Assembly: GCA_012845835.1 (NCBI GenBank)
Contig: JABAKD010000009.1
Span: 4,440,904 to 4,504,903 of the forward strand
Length of the DNA stretch: 64,000 nt
Reading direction: 5' to 3'
Origin: Undaria pinnatifida
Lineage: Eukaryota; Sar; Phaeophyceae; Laminariales; Alariaceae
This document shows, one piece after another, positions 36,864 to 48,119 of the stretch. Position numbers and translations under genes: made by a program. The notes under the pieces were generated by a model, which had not been told where the DNA came from, did not search any database, and saw only the letters and a program-made list of their open reading frames with translations. Position 1 is the stretch's first letter. Every line of letters starts with the position of its first letter.

Positions 36864-37604
36864 GAACAGCTCCAAATTCCATACACCTTTTCAACGTAAA
36901 GTCGTTTTGTGAGCGACGAACTCGTCGACGGCTGCTCCAGGGAATATCTTCAGCAAATGAAGGTGTTAGCGGAAGCAACGACATGATAGCTGGATGCCGC
37001 AGTGACCATGTTTGAAACAATACCACATACTATTTTCATCGCCTCAGAATCGTTTTAATTAGCGGAAAAGCCTACGTCTAGGTGTGTTGTAATCCGTTTC
37101 ATGTTTTTTCGACCCCACATGTACATATTTGTGAAGTTGCGCCATTATCGTATTTGTTCAAGTGTGTTGGTTTGAGTGAGGCGTTAAGCCAATTGTGCGG
37201 GTGCCTAACCTGAGGAGAACAAGGGCCGCAGCCCCCATCTTCTTGCTTTAGCCCTCGCCTGCAACCCCGAACTTACCGAATCGATTTACTCTACATTTTT
37301 CGTCATTGCCTGATGTAACGGCAGTTTGGTTGGCTCATACCGGTGGCCTAAATCATCACTTGGCGGAGTTTTTTTAGTTGCCGTTACGCATGGCATATGC
37401 CATGTACCAGTTTTGAAAAAAAAATAAATGGTTTTGATTACGAGTATTGTCACTGGTTACTCTATATGCCCTACACTAACGTCACCGGTGATGGTCACGG
37501 CATACCACCTTATGAAATATGTTGCTCATCTTACGTAGGGGGATAGGAACATACCGTCTTCTGGTTTCTGGAATATGCTTTGTACACCACTCAGTATGAG
37601 TCGT

Positions 37605-37842
37605 TGTACGGTAGGTCCCCCAACAATTCGTTAACGAATTTGCCGGTTTTTAGAACAGCTCCCAGCCCTACTCCCTGAAATATGGTGCTCCTTGCCACCC
37701 CGATGTCGTCGTTCGAAATACCTTCGCACACAAGAAAATATGTGAAGATAGTTTTCTTCAAACAACCCTTTGTCGTGTAAAGCAACCATGAAACGTTCGT
37801 TTAATGAAATCGCCGTTTTGTGGGGGAGGGCTATCGTAGAAT
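37605..37842 (-). mobile_element. Small TIR element with conserved short ORF (copy 2)
   Basis: On the minus strand it starts ATTCTACGATAGCCCTCCCC and ends GGGGGACCTACCGTACAA. The frame 37785-37591 encodes KKTIFTYFLVCEGISNDD then IGVARSTIF. Relative to copy 1 many differences in the shared block fall at third codon positions. Confidence 0.6.
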
Positions 37843-39872
37843 CAATCGTATATACAGCTGGAGCGTATTTTCATTTTCTATAATAAAGAGTAACGTATCA
37901 TAGGGACCATGACAAAACAATACACGTTTTCGGAGAAGCGTTAACCTGTTTTGGGTTCGGTTTGTTTTGTGACATGATAGAAAGTGTAATAACAACGAAG
38001 GAGCCGCCCACCCAACTACCTATATGAACTCGTGTTCCGTGCTCTGTGCTCCACCCTTCTTGGAGCAATGTAATAATTTGCATCTCGTCTACACCTTCTA
38101 ACCTTCGGCATTGTGGCTGCCGCGAACACCTGTGATGCGACCAATTGAGACCCACGTCCGAGTTTTCCGGCCATACTTCAGTAGTATTTAAGGCAGCCGT
38201 GCAGGATACTCGCGCACGGTCAAGCATGGGACATGCTTCGTTTAATGTATGCAAACCCTTTTTGCTGGGCAGAAACTTGCATCCACAGCTGAACGAACGC
38301 AGACGGCTTGAGATGCTGTGGGGATTGTGGACAAGCCGCGGGTATTGGGAGCGTTCATTCGCAGAGAATTGGAGATGTTGTTGTCGAAACGTCAGAGGGC
38401 GGGATCTTGGGTGAGATCCTCCATGTGTTCGTTTGCCCATCTTGATTCGATCGAATGCACTTGACAGCTCGTATAATGTAATTCCCGGGAACAGCATTAC
38501 CACCAACGTCTGCTGGTTCAGCCGCTACAAGCAGTTCAATAAACCCAGCAAGAAGCAAACTATTCTGGTGTGAAGTCAGCGGCAGGTCATTCCAATAATA
38601 TATACCAAGTCCAGGTAGTAGATCCCACAAAAAGCGCCATTCACTCGGCAAACGAATATATGCATGTGTGGATTTCAGCTTACGCGGGTAGTTTGATATA
38701 GAACGCAGCAGACGCAGCAGCGGCAGAGCAGGCCCCATGCGACGACAACATCATACTTCGAGCAGTAAAATCGGTATCATCAGCAGGAGCCACGAGCGAG
38801 AAAATCCGCCATGGAGCACAGGGTGTCAACAACGATGAATCCAGCGGAGGTAGTAGGGACAGAGGGATGTATACCGTGATAGGGAAGGAAGAACGCGGCA
38901 GCAACCTTTGTTGTCGACGGCCACGCGTGACAGCAAGTGCACCCTTCCACCTACGACTCCCCGCTCCTCGTCCTCTCGCCCTACCGGCCATCTCCGGTGG
39001 GGGTAGGCCTGTTTACGACACTGCTATCTCCAGAAGTGCGTGCTGGCTGTTGTGATGTTTATTCAACAAGGAAGGAGGTGCGCGGGTTCGTATTTAAAGC
39101 ACGCTTTCTTTTTGCTGTGTCCGGTTTGCTTCAGAGGTAGCGTACGTACAAGTCTTCATGGTGCACTTCTACAGTAGTGTTTGATTGCGGACTGGTAACG
39201 ATTAACGTGGTGCGAAAATACAGTATTAGAAATATGAGTAAAATAAGCCGGGAGACCAATTATAGACTGTAAACTGTTGGAAATTGGACAGTTGGACATG
39301 TGTGTTTTAGAGTTGGAAATTTCAACCGTCAACAATATACCATAAACATGATAACAACATACGGAGTATAACTTTGCGTCAATTCCGTGCGGGTTTTGAA
39401 GTCTGAGGAATAGGTTGTTGGGATTTTTTTCTTGGAGTTAAGAAATGGGATTGTGGTGCGTATGATTTGCTCACAATCTGAGACTCTCGCTCTGTCTTGA
39501 ATGAAAATCCATCAAAAGGTTTGAGCACATCGAGTCAAACGGAAACATCCAAGTCCACTACATTATCGGGAGATTTTCCACTTTCGTGAAGCCACAAATA
39601 CTTACACGATACCTTGTACTACGTCTGTGGAAAGTTCATTTTCATTTACGAGTGCGTCCCATTCCTTTGGAAGGTTTTCTAGGCCCATGTTAGCTTCGAT
39701 CACTCCCGTTGCAGGTATCTAACTTCCACGAAAGCTTCCATGTCTATGGAGACTCCCACTATTTTCAGCAAGTGCCGATGGAAGATACTTCGATACTTCC
39801 TTGAATGCTTCCCCCTACTTCCACCAAACAAGACACATAATGTTGGGTGATCTTAGTCTGCAGAGCACACAC

Positions 39873-40174
39873 CTGGATAACAATCTGCAGCACCACTACC
39901 ATAATGCTGACGGCCGAAAGAGGTGATCCTTTGAGAACCGCGTGGCGGAAAGACGACAGTTTTCGCCGCCATAAAGATCGTGCCTTGTTCCCCTGCTCGA
40001 CGTTGCCGTTAACTTCCGGTTGAAGAAGATATGAAGCTACCAACACGGTAACGCACAAGGCTATGACGACAAAGGTTATAGCAAGTCCCACAGTTCGTCC
40101 TCTGCTCTCCTTAGAACACTTGTGGCAGCGGTTCTTGGCTCCCGGGGCGAATCCTTCTGCACACACGGCACAGT
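39873..40174 (-). CDS. Multi-pass membrane protein, middle exon
   Basis: The acceptor AACCCAG precedes 40174 and the donor GTGTGT follows 39873. The 302 nt give AVCAEGFAPGAKNRCHKC, closing the Cys-rich ectodomain, then a first membrane segment (VGLAITFVVIALCVTVLVAS), a basic cytoplasmic stretch (ARSLWRRKLSSF) and a second hydrophobic segment (AVSIMVVVLQIVIQ). Both splice phases agree with the neighbouring exons: the codon split at the upstream joint becomes Tyr in GPYCAVC. Confidence 0.85.
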
Positions 40175-41067
40175 CTGGGTTAAGGGGAACAAGGCGGAAA
40201 TTACGAGCGCCCTGCAGTCCTAGTCGGAATCATATCGTAAACGCAGGAAAAAAAGCTGAGACGAACATAGAAATTATACAGACGCGGTAGCGATTGCCTA
40301 CCGCATGCAGGCGAGGGCTCCTCAATGTTGTTATATATTCTATACCATTGGAGAGTGGTGAAGACAACGCCACATTGAATAAAATCTTTTTTTTGAATCC
40401 CTCAGTGCTATCCGTTTAGATGAAGCCTGATCGGTGTGGCGGCAGCTGTCCGCGCTGTTCTTAGGTATCCTGTAATATCGGAAGCATTTTTAGCCAACAC
40501 ACTCCAACACTAACACCAACACCAACACCAACTTAAAAACCAACAGCAAAACGACACTCTTGCGACGATAGAGGTTTACCAGTTGTTTCTTCTGATTGAA
40601 TTGAGGAGCTTGTATAATTCACCCGACAAACACGTTTTCGAGAAATTATTGAAGCGCAACCCGAGTAACAAACCTATGGTCTACGCATGCAAACCCGCAC
40701 TTTGCACAACAGTATGTACTGTAGTAACAATTTACGGTAAAGGACCCCCGTTTCTAAAAACAATATGTAGCAAATGCGTTCACCCGTAGAACTCGTGCTC
40801 CTATAGCTTCAAGCCTCCTCACCTAAACAGGTCCAGTGTCGTCCCAAACAACTGACTACCAAAAAAAGCGTGGCATAGGCCGATGAACAACCCCACTGCC
40901 TCGGGCTGCCTATGTATGCAACGAGTACGGTACCGTGGTAAAGCACACATAGGAACTACACACGAGTCCGCGTTCGCTAAAGCTCCCTCGGTCAAAGAGC
41001 GCCGATGGGCCGAAATTGTTAGGTGAAAACGTGCGATCATCACCGTGCCACGTGTACGACGACTCAC
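40175..41067 (-). other. Intron 1 of the membrane protein gene (893 bp)
   Basis: The donor GTGAGT at 41067-41062 and acceptor CAG at 40177-40175 give a phase-1 join that rebuilds the conserved GPYC motif. It contains an (ACACCA)n-like stretch near 40510-40533. Confidence 0.75.
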
Positions 41068-41359
41068 AGGGACCCATGTAGCCAGGTTTGCAGTAGTTGC
41101 TGGCGTCGGTACCTCCAGCGCAAGCATCCTCCTGGTAACACTCGAGCACATTTACGCTCTTATTAGAAGCGCGAAAGTATCCCTTCTTTAGCTCAAACGT
41201 TTCGATAGTGGTTACACTCGACGAAGCTTCAACGCCCACAGGTATCGCCTTGCAGATAGGAGGCTTGTCGGCACTAATCGTCACGCTGAACAAGTTGCTG
41301 TCGCAGCCATCCATACATTGAGCACACACCAATTCGAAGACGCAGCTGGTAGAAGAAGT
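41068..41359 (-). CDS. Membrane protein, Cys-rich ectodomain exon (5' part of gene missing)
   Basis: The acceptor TCTCTCTGGCAG precedes 41359 and the exon ends at the GTGAGT donor. It encodes CVFELVCAQCMDGCDS, ETFELKKGYFRASNKSVNV, LECYQEDACAGG and YCKPGYMGP. In the family this Cys-rich block (GYWRA...CY..DAC.GG...YC..GY.GPYC) links an N-terminal beta-helix repeat region to the membrane core. No start codon or signal peptide was found on this strand upstream, so the gene is incomplete here. Confidence 0.8.
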
Positions 41360-41793
41360 CTGCCAGAGAGACGCAACCAAGGGACGCTACCAATGTTAAT
41401 GGAAGGGTCAACCAGTGCCTACTATAGTAACAGTATTTATGGCGTTGTTTAGACAAAATCGTGTATATATGGCAGGACCACCACTATGGCGGAGGGCGTA
41501 GCCCATTTTCCACCACCGGGTTTGGGTTGCTCGCACGAGTGACGTGGCACATACTACAAACGAATTTTGCGGCGATTATTTTGGGACAACCTAGCTTTCC
41601 ATTCCAGCACGCATTAAATTAAAAAAAAAATCCAGCATGACAGCTTAAGGCCGCGAACGACCAGGGGAGTCACCCGCGCGAGTGCCCCCGGTCCACTTCC
41701 AAAACTTGTCATCTAAAGGGACCGCCTTACCGTAGCCTTGGTCGCAGGCGTACCAAAACAAAGAAAGTGCTAAATATTGTGGTAACTATGACT

Positions 41794-42029
41794 GATTCTA
41801 CGATAGCCCCCCCCAAAACCAGGGATTGTCTTTGACGGACGTTTCATGCCCGCTCGATACGAGAAGGTACATCAAAATGGTATATCTTCACATACGTTCT
41901 TGTTCGCGAAGGATAATCGACCGATGACGTCGGGGTGGCAAAGGGCAACGTGGTTCGGAAAAAAAGGTCGTGGACTGGATTAAAAACCGGCGACTTCGGT
42001 GAAGAAAAGATGAAGGGCTATCGTAGAAT
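41794..42029 (+). mobile_element. Small TIR element (copy 3, 236 bp, TSD GACT)
   Basis: A perfect 15-bp inverted repeat: ATTCTACGATAGCCC (41795-41809) and GGGCTATCGTAGAAT (42015-42029). GACT flanks it at 41790-41793 and 42030-42033. The interior keeps the FTY.LV.EG block of copies 1 and 2 but with a stop codon, so its ORF is dead. It lies just upstream of the first recognised exon of the membrane gene. Confidence 0.8.
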
Positions 42030-43319
42030 GACTCGCATGTTTATGTTTTAGATGGAGATGCTGTTTCGTTTTACACCTGCTGTAAACATTAGGACTTTCA
42101 ATCGATGGCAATTGAGTAAAAAATTGTTTGCGAAAGTGGATCTTTAAGGTGGGAAATGGGGTCTAGAAATGGAAGATCATTCAAAGCAGAAATGAGCCGC
42201 CCCTTCACCGTATCCACGTACTATACTCTACGCTTCGGAATCTTTCCGCAACGACCAGAAGAGAAACAAACAACTAGGGGTCCTTTGTCACAACGTGTTC
42301 TGACAAAAAGAGGGTTATTAACCAACATAAACCACACAAAATCGTCGAAATGACCGCTGCGTTTGTGGTTGTCGAAATTATACGTCACAAACCTAGACCA
42401 TGCGATCCTCAACCAGAATGCACTCTCCAAAGTATATATTTCCAAACGAGTCATCCCACGGTAGAGGGTGCAGATTTGGCCAAGCGTTTTTGACCAGGTG
42501 AGCTTTTCATGTGTGTTGCTATATCGGATATTTCTATATATTTTGTTCTGGTACTGTACTGTATGTTTTTAATGACTGGCGCCGAGACTTTTATGTTGGG
42601 TTGGGTGACCAAGTGCCTTCGACCCCATGCTTCGAATGCAAGCTCCGAGGACTTTCCTTCGCAGCCTCGGAGTGCGTTGGCCCATATTGCAATATTTCGT
42701 TCGTTATCACACAGGCAAGCGCCAATCCATCGGATATGGACCTTTTCATGATTATCCTAAGAGCCCACAAGAAATTCCAACATACACAGTCAAACTTCCT
42801 GGCAAAATGCACCCAACAAATTTATGCACGGTAAAATTCCCAATGACATGACCACAGCGGTAGAGTATGGATGAACCTAATATCGAGCTGCTCATTTTGG
42901 GAGGTCAGAAACGTCTGCTGCACCCCTAGTGCGATGGGATGACTCAATCGACAAGTTTTTATTGTGGTATACAACACCTACCTGAGGTAAGGAGACTCAT
43001 TAACCAAAGTGACAACCCTATCGTACAATGCGTAAAGTGGCACGAAAGACCTAGCTTGTACCATGATGTGTATTTAGGCTCTCTCTGAAATAATAGTTGC
43101 AGAAGGTAGCACCGACGTGATATATTGAAAAGTGGTGTTAATTTGCAAACCCGGAAAACAGCTGAGGAGGTAAGAAGAGAGAGAACCTAAGGATATGTAG
43201 GAAGATGTAAGGAGGTGTAAGTAGTGATCACGGAAGTGCTGACCGTCTCCTGATCAATACGCTCCAATGCCCATGCTACGGATAGATGTACTCTACGGGT
43301 TGTTGTGCTTACCGACAGA

Positions 43320-43478
43320 CCCTCCAATGGTAACGTTTCCTGGAATAATCCCTGCATCGTTCCCCGATACATATAAAGGACGTTTGTTACATTTGAATAT
43401 ACAACACACCAACGGGAAGTATGAAAACGAGGTTGCTCGTGTGCTGTACATCTCCGTACCACAATTGAGGTGTTTAGT
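43320..43478 (-). other. Possible further exon on the minus strand
   Basis: Minus strand: CCCTGAGCAG acceptor, an open stretch ending in LYVSGNDAGIIPGNVTIGGS, then a CG|GTAAGC donor. The last block resembles a beta-helix repeat strand (xLYVSGN...GNVTI), in the right place for an upstream exon of the membrane gene. The plus strand is also open here, so the call is weak. Confidence 0.25.
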
Positions 43479-44129
43479 CTGCTCAGGGCGGGGACTTCGA
43501 ATCAAATTGATACCAATGGACTACAGTCCGTCTTCCGAACACCGTCATTGACGAAAAGTAAGCACGAAGCTAGAGAAACCTTATACTTAACATAATATAC
43601 ACAAATGGTACGCCATGTGCAGACCACTGTGTATGAACAACGGTACTATGTATGTAACCATTTCACTTACAGTATCAAAATACTGATGAAACAGCACATT
43701 AGGATATGTTGTATGACCAGCTGTATTAAAGGAGAAAGCATGTAAAAAAATTCACCCTGCAGAACTACCAGCAATACGTACTCTCGAAGTTTAGCGTAAT
43801 TCGATCTGCTGGACTTTCAGCAAATCCCCTGAATATAAACCTAGAGATACCTAAAACCGAACAAAACATTGTACTGTGGACGCCGGTCTGGTGCAGCAAA
43901 AATGCGTATAATTCAGTTTCATTTATGTGCGTACGTATACCAGAAAGGAAGTGTACGCGTGTAGATATTACGGTAATACCCCATGCCAAAGGTCTAGCTA
44001 CATCACAGAAGCTATACTCGTGATGCTGTTTTGTTGACCGGCTAGGTATTTCCTACAATCATGAAACCATAAAAAATCAGATCGAATCTTCTGTGCTGTT
44101 ACAACGCCTGCTCGATCGAATTATTATGA

Positions 44130-46550
44130 AAATTAAAATACACTCCAGCTGTGAGATCGAAGATTTCATCGAAACTCATCTTTGCAAGCTGTGTGTGATA
44201 CTCCGATCGCGCGAATTACGAGTTGTGTGTCCTCATTAAGGATATAGGTCGGCGACTCTCCTTGCAGCTACAGTGTAGCTATCAGGGTCAACATGATGAT
44301 TTTAGTCAGTCTGTGCGCGGAAACTATAAAACCCGTTTCTGAGGGGGACAAAATCTGACAGCTGTGAAGGGAAAGCGGGGGCCTGGTTTTGATCAAAAGC
44401 GAGCGAATTTGGAGGGGGGCGGGGGGGGGGGGGGGGGGGGGGGGAAGGGGCAATTTGTGCATGCAAGCTATTAATCCTTTCGAGGGGATAAATCTGACGG
44501 TTTTGGCACCAGTATATTGTTGGGGGCGGGGGGGGCAGCTCAATATGTGCCTGGAAACTATACATTATTTCGAGGGGATAAATGTGACATTTTTGGAAAT
44601 AATACATCAGTTTATCATGTATATCCTGGGGTAAGTCGTACAATCAATGAGTAAAGAGAGGGTGGAGTGTTCGAGGGGGTGGGGTTGGGATGGGTTGGGG
44701 GGGGAGGGTGGGGGGTGGGGGCGCGGGGGGCGGGCGGGGGGGGGGGGGGGGGGGGGGGAAGGGCCTTAGGTGAGGGGTTTGTTATACGTGTGGTGCTAGG
44801 TCTAGGCGAAGGTGCGGGTGATGGGGAAGAAGGGGGCGTTCGAGGAGGAAGGGGGGGGGGGAACACAGCGGCATGGATGGCTCTTGAAAGATAATGAGGT
44901 GATATCCTGTGCGTGAAGTGTTTATCAATGTGGCGGATTTCGATATTTGGAGGGGCGTTTGAGTAAGGGAGAGCAAGAGGGGGGGGGGGGGAGATTTTAG
45001 GAGGTTTAGGTCACAAATAATATTCAAATACACTTCGGCTATGAGATCAAAGATATGTATCAGCTTGTTATACGCGTGGTGCTAGGTCTAGGCGATCGTG
45101 CAGGTGGTCGGGAAAGAGGAGGCGTTGGAGGGGGGGGGGGGGGGAAACACAGCGGCATGGATGGCTCTTGAAAGATAATGAGGTGATATCCTGTGCGTGA
45201 AGTGTTTATTAATGTGGCGGATTTTGATATTTGGTGGGGCGTTTGAGTAAGGGAGAGCAAGAGGGGGGGGGGGGATTGTTAGGAGGTTTAGGTCACAAAT
45301 AGTATTTAAATACACTTCGGCTGTGAGATCAAAGACATGTAGCAGCTTGTTATACGCGTGGTGCTAGGTCTAGGCGATCGTGTAGGTGGTCGGAAAAGAG
45401 GGGGCGTTGGAGGGGAGGGGGGGGGGGGGGGTTCGGGGGAAAATAATTGAAACCTACGTCATGGATGGTCAGAAAGATAATGACGTGATATCAACTGCGT
45501 ATAGGTGTTTATTACTCAGGCCGATTTCTGATTGTGAGTGGGGCGTTTGGACAGACTAGGCGGAAGGGGAGGGGGGATCGGGGGACGGAGGGGCGGGGGG
45601 GGGAAAGGGTTGGGGTTTGTTATGAAAAAGAGGCCAGTGGAGGGGGAGGGGAGGAGGGGGGGGGGGGGGGGTCGGGGGGCGGGACATGTCAATATGTGGG
45701 GTTGGGGGGAGGGAGAGGGGGGGGGAGGGGGTGGGGGGAAAATAATTGAAAACTACGTCATGGATGGTCAGAAAGATGATGACGTGATATCAACTGCGTA
45801 TAGGTGTTTATTACTCAGGCCGATTTTGATTGTGAGTGGGGCGTTTGGACAGACTAGGCGGAAGGGGGGGGGGGGATCGGGGGACGGAGGGGCGGGGGGG
45901 GGAAATGGTTGGGGTTTGTTATGAAAAAGAGGTCAGTGGAGGGGGAGGGGAGGAGGGGGGGGGGGGGTCGGGGGGCGGGACATGTCAATATGTGGGGGGG
46001 GGGGGAGGGGGAGGGGGGGGGGGGGGGGTTGGAGGGAAAATAATTGAAAACTACGTAATGGATGGTCAGAAAGATAATGACGTGATATCAACTGCGTATA
46101 GGTGTTTATTACTCAGGCCGATTTTGATTGTGAGTGGGGCGTTTGGACAGACTAGGCGGAAGGGGGGGGGGGATCGGGGGACGGAGGGGGGAACGGGGGG
46201 GGGAAATGGTTGGGGTTTGTTATGAAAAAGAGGTCAGTGGAGGGGGAGGGGAGGGGGGGGGGGGGGGGAGGCAGGGGGCGGGACATTTCAATATGCGCGC
46301 GGAAACTATATATTCTCAAAGGGGACAAACCTGACGATTGAAGCAATAAGACATCCCTTAATATCATCTGGCTTGTTATGTTTACTATTCTAGAAGGTTT
46401 GATGTTAGGTGCAGCATGCAACCCAGTGTTTAAGTGTAGTAAATAACGTGTTAAATCTTCATAATTTGTTGTTGTATGATACATCGATCGAAAGCTAGAA
46501 TATTATATAGAATGCTTGTAGGTACCTTTATTTTCTGACATCGCTAATTC
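44130..46550 (+). repeat. G-rich complex repeat, right member of the inverted pair
   Basis: It holds the inner-end sequence TACACTCCAGCTGTGAGATC at about 44136, several long G-runs (for example around 44418-44443, 44738-44758), a tandem array, and the outer-end sequence CTGACATCGCTAATTC near 46540. In reverse complement it follows 18663-20190. Poly-Gly and poly-Pro frames here are artefacts of the G-runs. Confidence 0.8.
44870..46330 (+). repeat. Tandem array of about 285-305 bp units with G-runs
   Basis: The landmark ATGGATGG recurs at 44873, 45157, 45461, 45760 and 46058, giving spacings of 284, 304, 299 and 298 bp. Each unit has a GATATC...GTGTTTAT box, a GGGGCGTTTG box and one or more runs of 10-20 G. 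The last three units are very similar and the first two form a second subtype (with GCTAGGTCTAGGCGA). Confidence 0.85.
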
Positions 46551-46859
46551 TAAAATTATAGAGCGACTAGCAAGTTGAATATTGTCAAAGATACTACCGG
46601 GCCAGGAGTTGGGCGAGTCGGTGCAATTCAATTGAACTTGGTAAGCTGTGCTTACTTCCGAAAACATGACCACAATTTTTTTCGGAAACCAAAAAACATG
46701 GTTATAGTTGTTAGTGTGGGACACCAGCGGAAACCAATGGAAGACCATACAGCAGGAAGACGAGGGCTCGGACGGGGTACATTTTTCAAGTTGAGGGGTA
46801 ACTCCAGAGGTGGAGGCCGAGCCGGCGGCCAGCTGGAGCCGAAATTATGGTGAAAATCG

Positions 46860-47340
46860 GGGTAGATAGGCTTTCAAGCTTATCGGGCGATGTTGATACC
46901 TTCGAACATATGCGCGGATTCCATGGTCCCCACACGGAGTACGAGCAGCAGATGAAAATAAAAAAAAAAAATGTACGAGGCCGGGTGCTCGCGAGGCGGC
47001 GAGATCTGGTAGATTGAGAGACCCATACGATGGTTACTGACGGCGTCTACGATAGCTAGCGCTGTGCAGACCTCGCAAAGGGGAACCATCGCAAGGGCGT
47101 AATTTTTTTGCTGGCGTTGATGTGCAGCAGACGAATGATGACAAATTTTGCCCCCAGGTATTCCTTGTCTTGAAGTTGGATGCGAGAGTGCCGGCATATA
47201 TCACGGTGTGCATGAAAAAACGTGCCACGTGGAAATGCAGTGGTGGCAGCGGGCTAACGGAAGTGGTTAAGCCCGGCGGTCGGCAGTACACGGAGAATTA
47301 TGGCAAGGTGCTGGTGGAGGCGATACAGCTGGTAATTTAG
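46860..47340 (+). other. Coding-like fragment of unknown family
   Basis: The plus frame ending at 47340 reads FLVLKLDARVPAYITVCMKK, KPGGRQYTENYGKVLVEAI and then a stop. Its composition is protein-like (balanced charge, no low complexity), but there is no start, no splice model and no family that I recognise. It could be the tail of a gene or a transposon fragment. Confidence 0.25.
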
Positions 47341-47785
47341 CCCCTCGAGTTACGTCGCAGGGTGGAAAGCAAGATGCGATTCGATCTTATAACGCGTGCT
47401 CCTGATGCACATTTCAACACAATAGCCAAGCAGCATCAGGAGCATGCTGTATTTAAGACCAACGATGCTAAACGTCGGCAACCGAGGACCCAGCATGACG
47501 ATATGTCGGCTGCTGCTGCATGAACTAAGCCACACGCAAATGCTTCTGACGGACACGACACACGCAAGACTGCCAAGGCTGTCGGTGTGAGAGAAGCGTG
47601 TTACCGTCGGCTTGACAACCATGAGTGTTGTTTGGTAAAAATCAAGGTAACAAGCAGCAATAGATAAACTCAAAGCCAGTAGAAACAGTGGGCATGGGCG
47701 CCCATTGCCAAAGCCGCGGCCAGACCCCCATACAGCAGCGGCTGCAGCCGTCCACAAGCGGTCTCGCTCAGCGTACTCCAAACAA

Positions 47786-48054
47786 GACCCAGGCTACGGT
47801 AGAGGGGTCCCCTTTTGGGCCTTTTATTTCAGTGGCTAGGGGTCACTCGCGCGAGTAACCCCCTTTGTTCCTATGCGATATTACGTTTTCTTCATGTTTT
47901 ACATTGACGAAATTAAACATAATGCAAAGGTGATCTAAGCTGCGCCAAAACAAGTGCCTAAATCATCTTCATCCGTAGGGTACAGAGCCACTCGTGCGAG
48001 TAGCTCAAACACATCAGTGAAAATGGGGGTACCCCCCCTACCGTAGCCTTGGTC
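47786..48054 (+). mobile_element. MITE family 1, copy 2 (269 bp, TSD ACAA)
   Basis: It starts GACCCAGGCTACGGTAGAGG and ends CCCTACCGTAGCCTTGGTC. ACAA flanks it at 47782-47785 and 48055-48058. It contains the perfect 12-bp palindrome ACTCGCGCGAGT and its near copy ACTCGTGCGAGT. Same orientation as 9665-9932 and nearly identical. Non-coding. Confidence 0.93.
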
Positions 48055-48119
48055 ACAAGACAACCGGGTTAACCCGTACGCATGACACTTCTTTGGCTAG
48101 TGGGTACAAGACTGTCTCA

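Larger units (their letters stand above)
36180..39872 (-). other. Intron 2 of the membrane protein gene (3693 bp)
   Basis: The donor CAG|GTGTGT (39872) and acceptor CCACAG (36180) join ATC-CAG to TTC-AGC in phase 0, giving IVIQ-FSEIAG, which continues the family alignment. The intron is unusually long and contains two small TIR elements (36665-36863, 37605-37842) and a fragment similar to the inner end of the C-rich repeat (37850-37890). Confidence 0.75.

Noticed and set aside
44302-46334. Long open frames coding poly-Gly on one strand and poly-Pro on the other
   Set aside because: They follow G-runs in the tandem array, are open on both strands and have no domain.
47350-47781. 143-codon hydrophobic minus-strand frame
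   Set aside because: It begins right at the MITE target site and has biased Leu/Ser/Cys composition but no recognised family. Chance is as likely as a gene.
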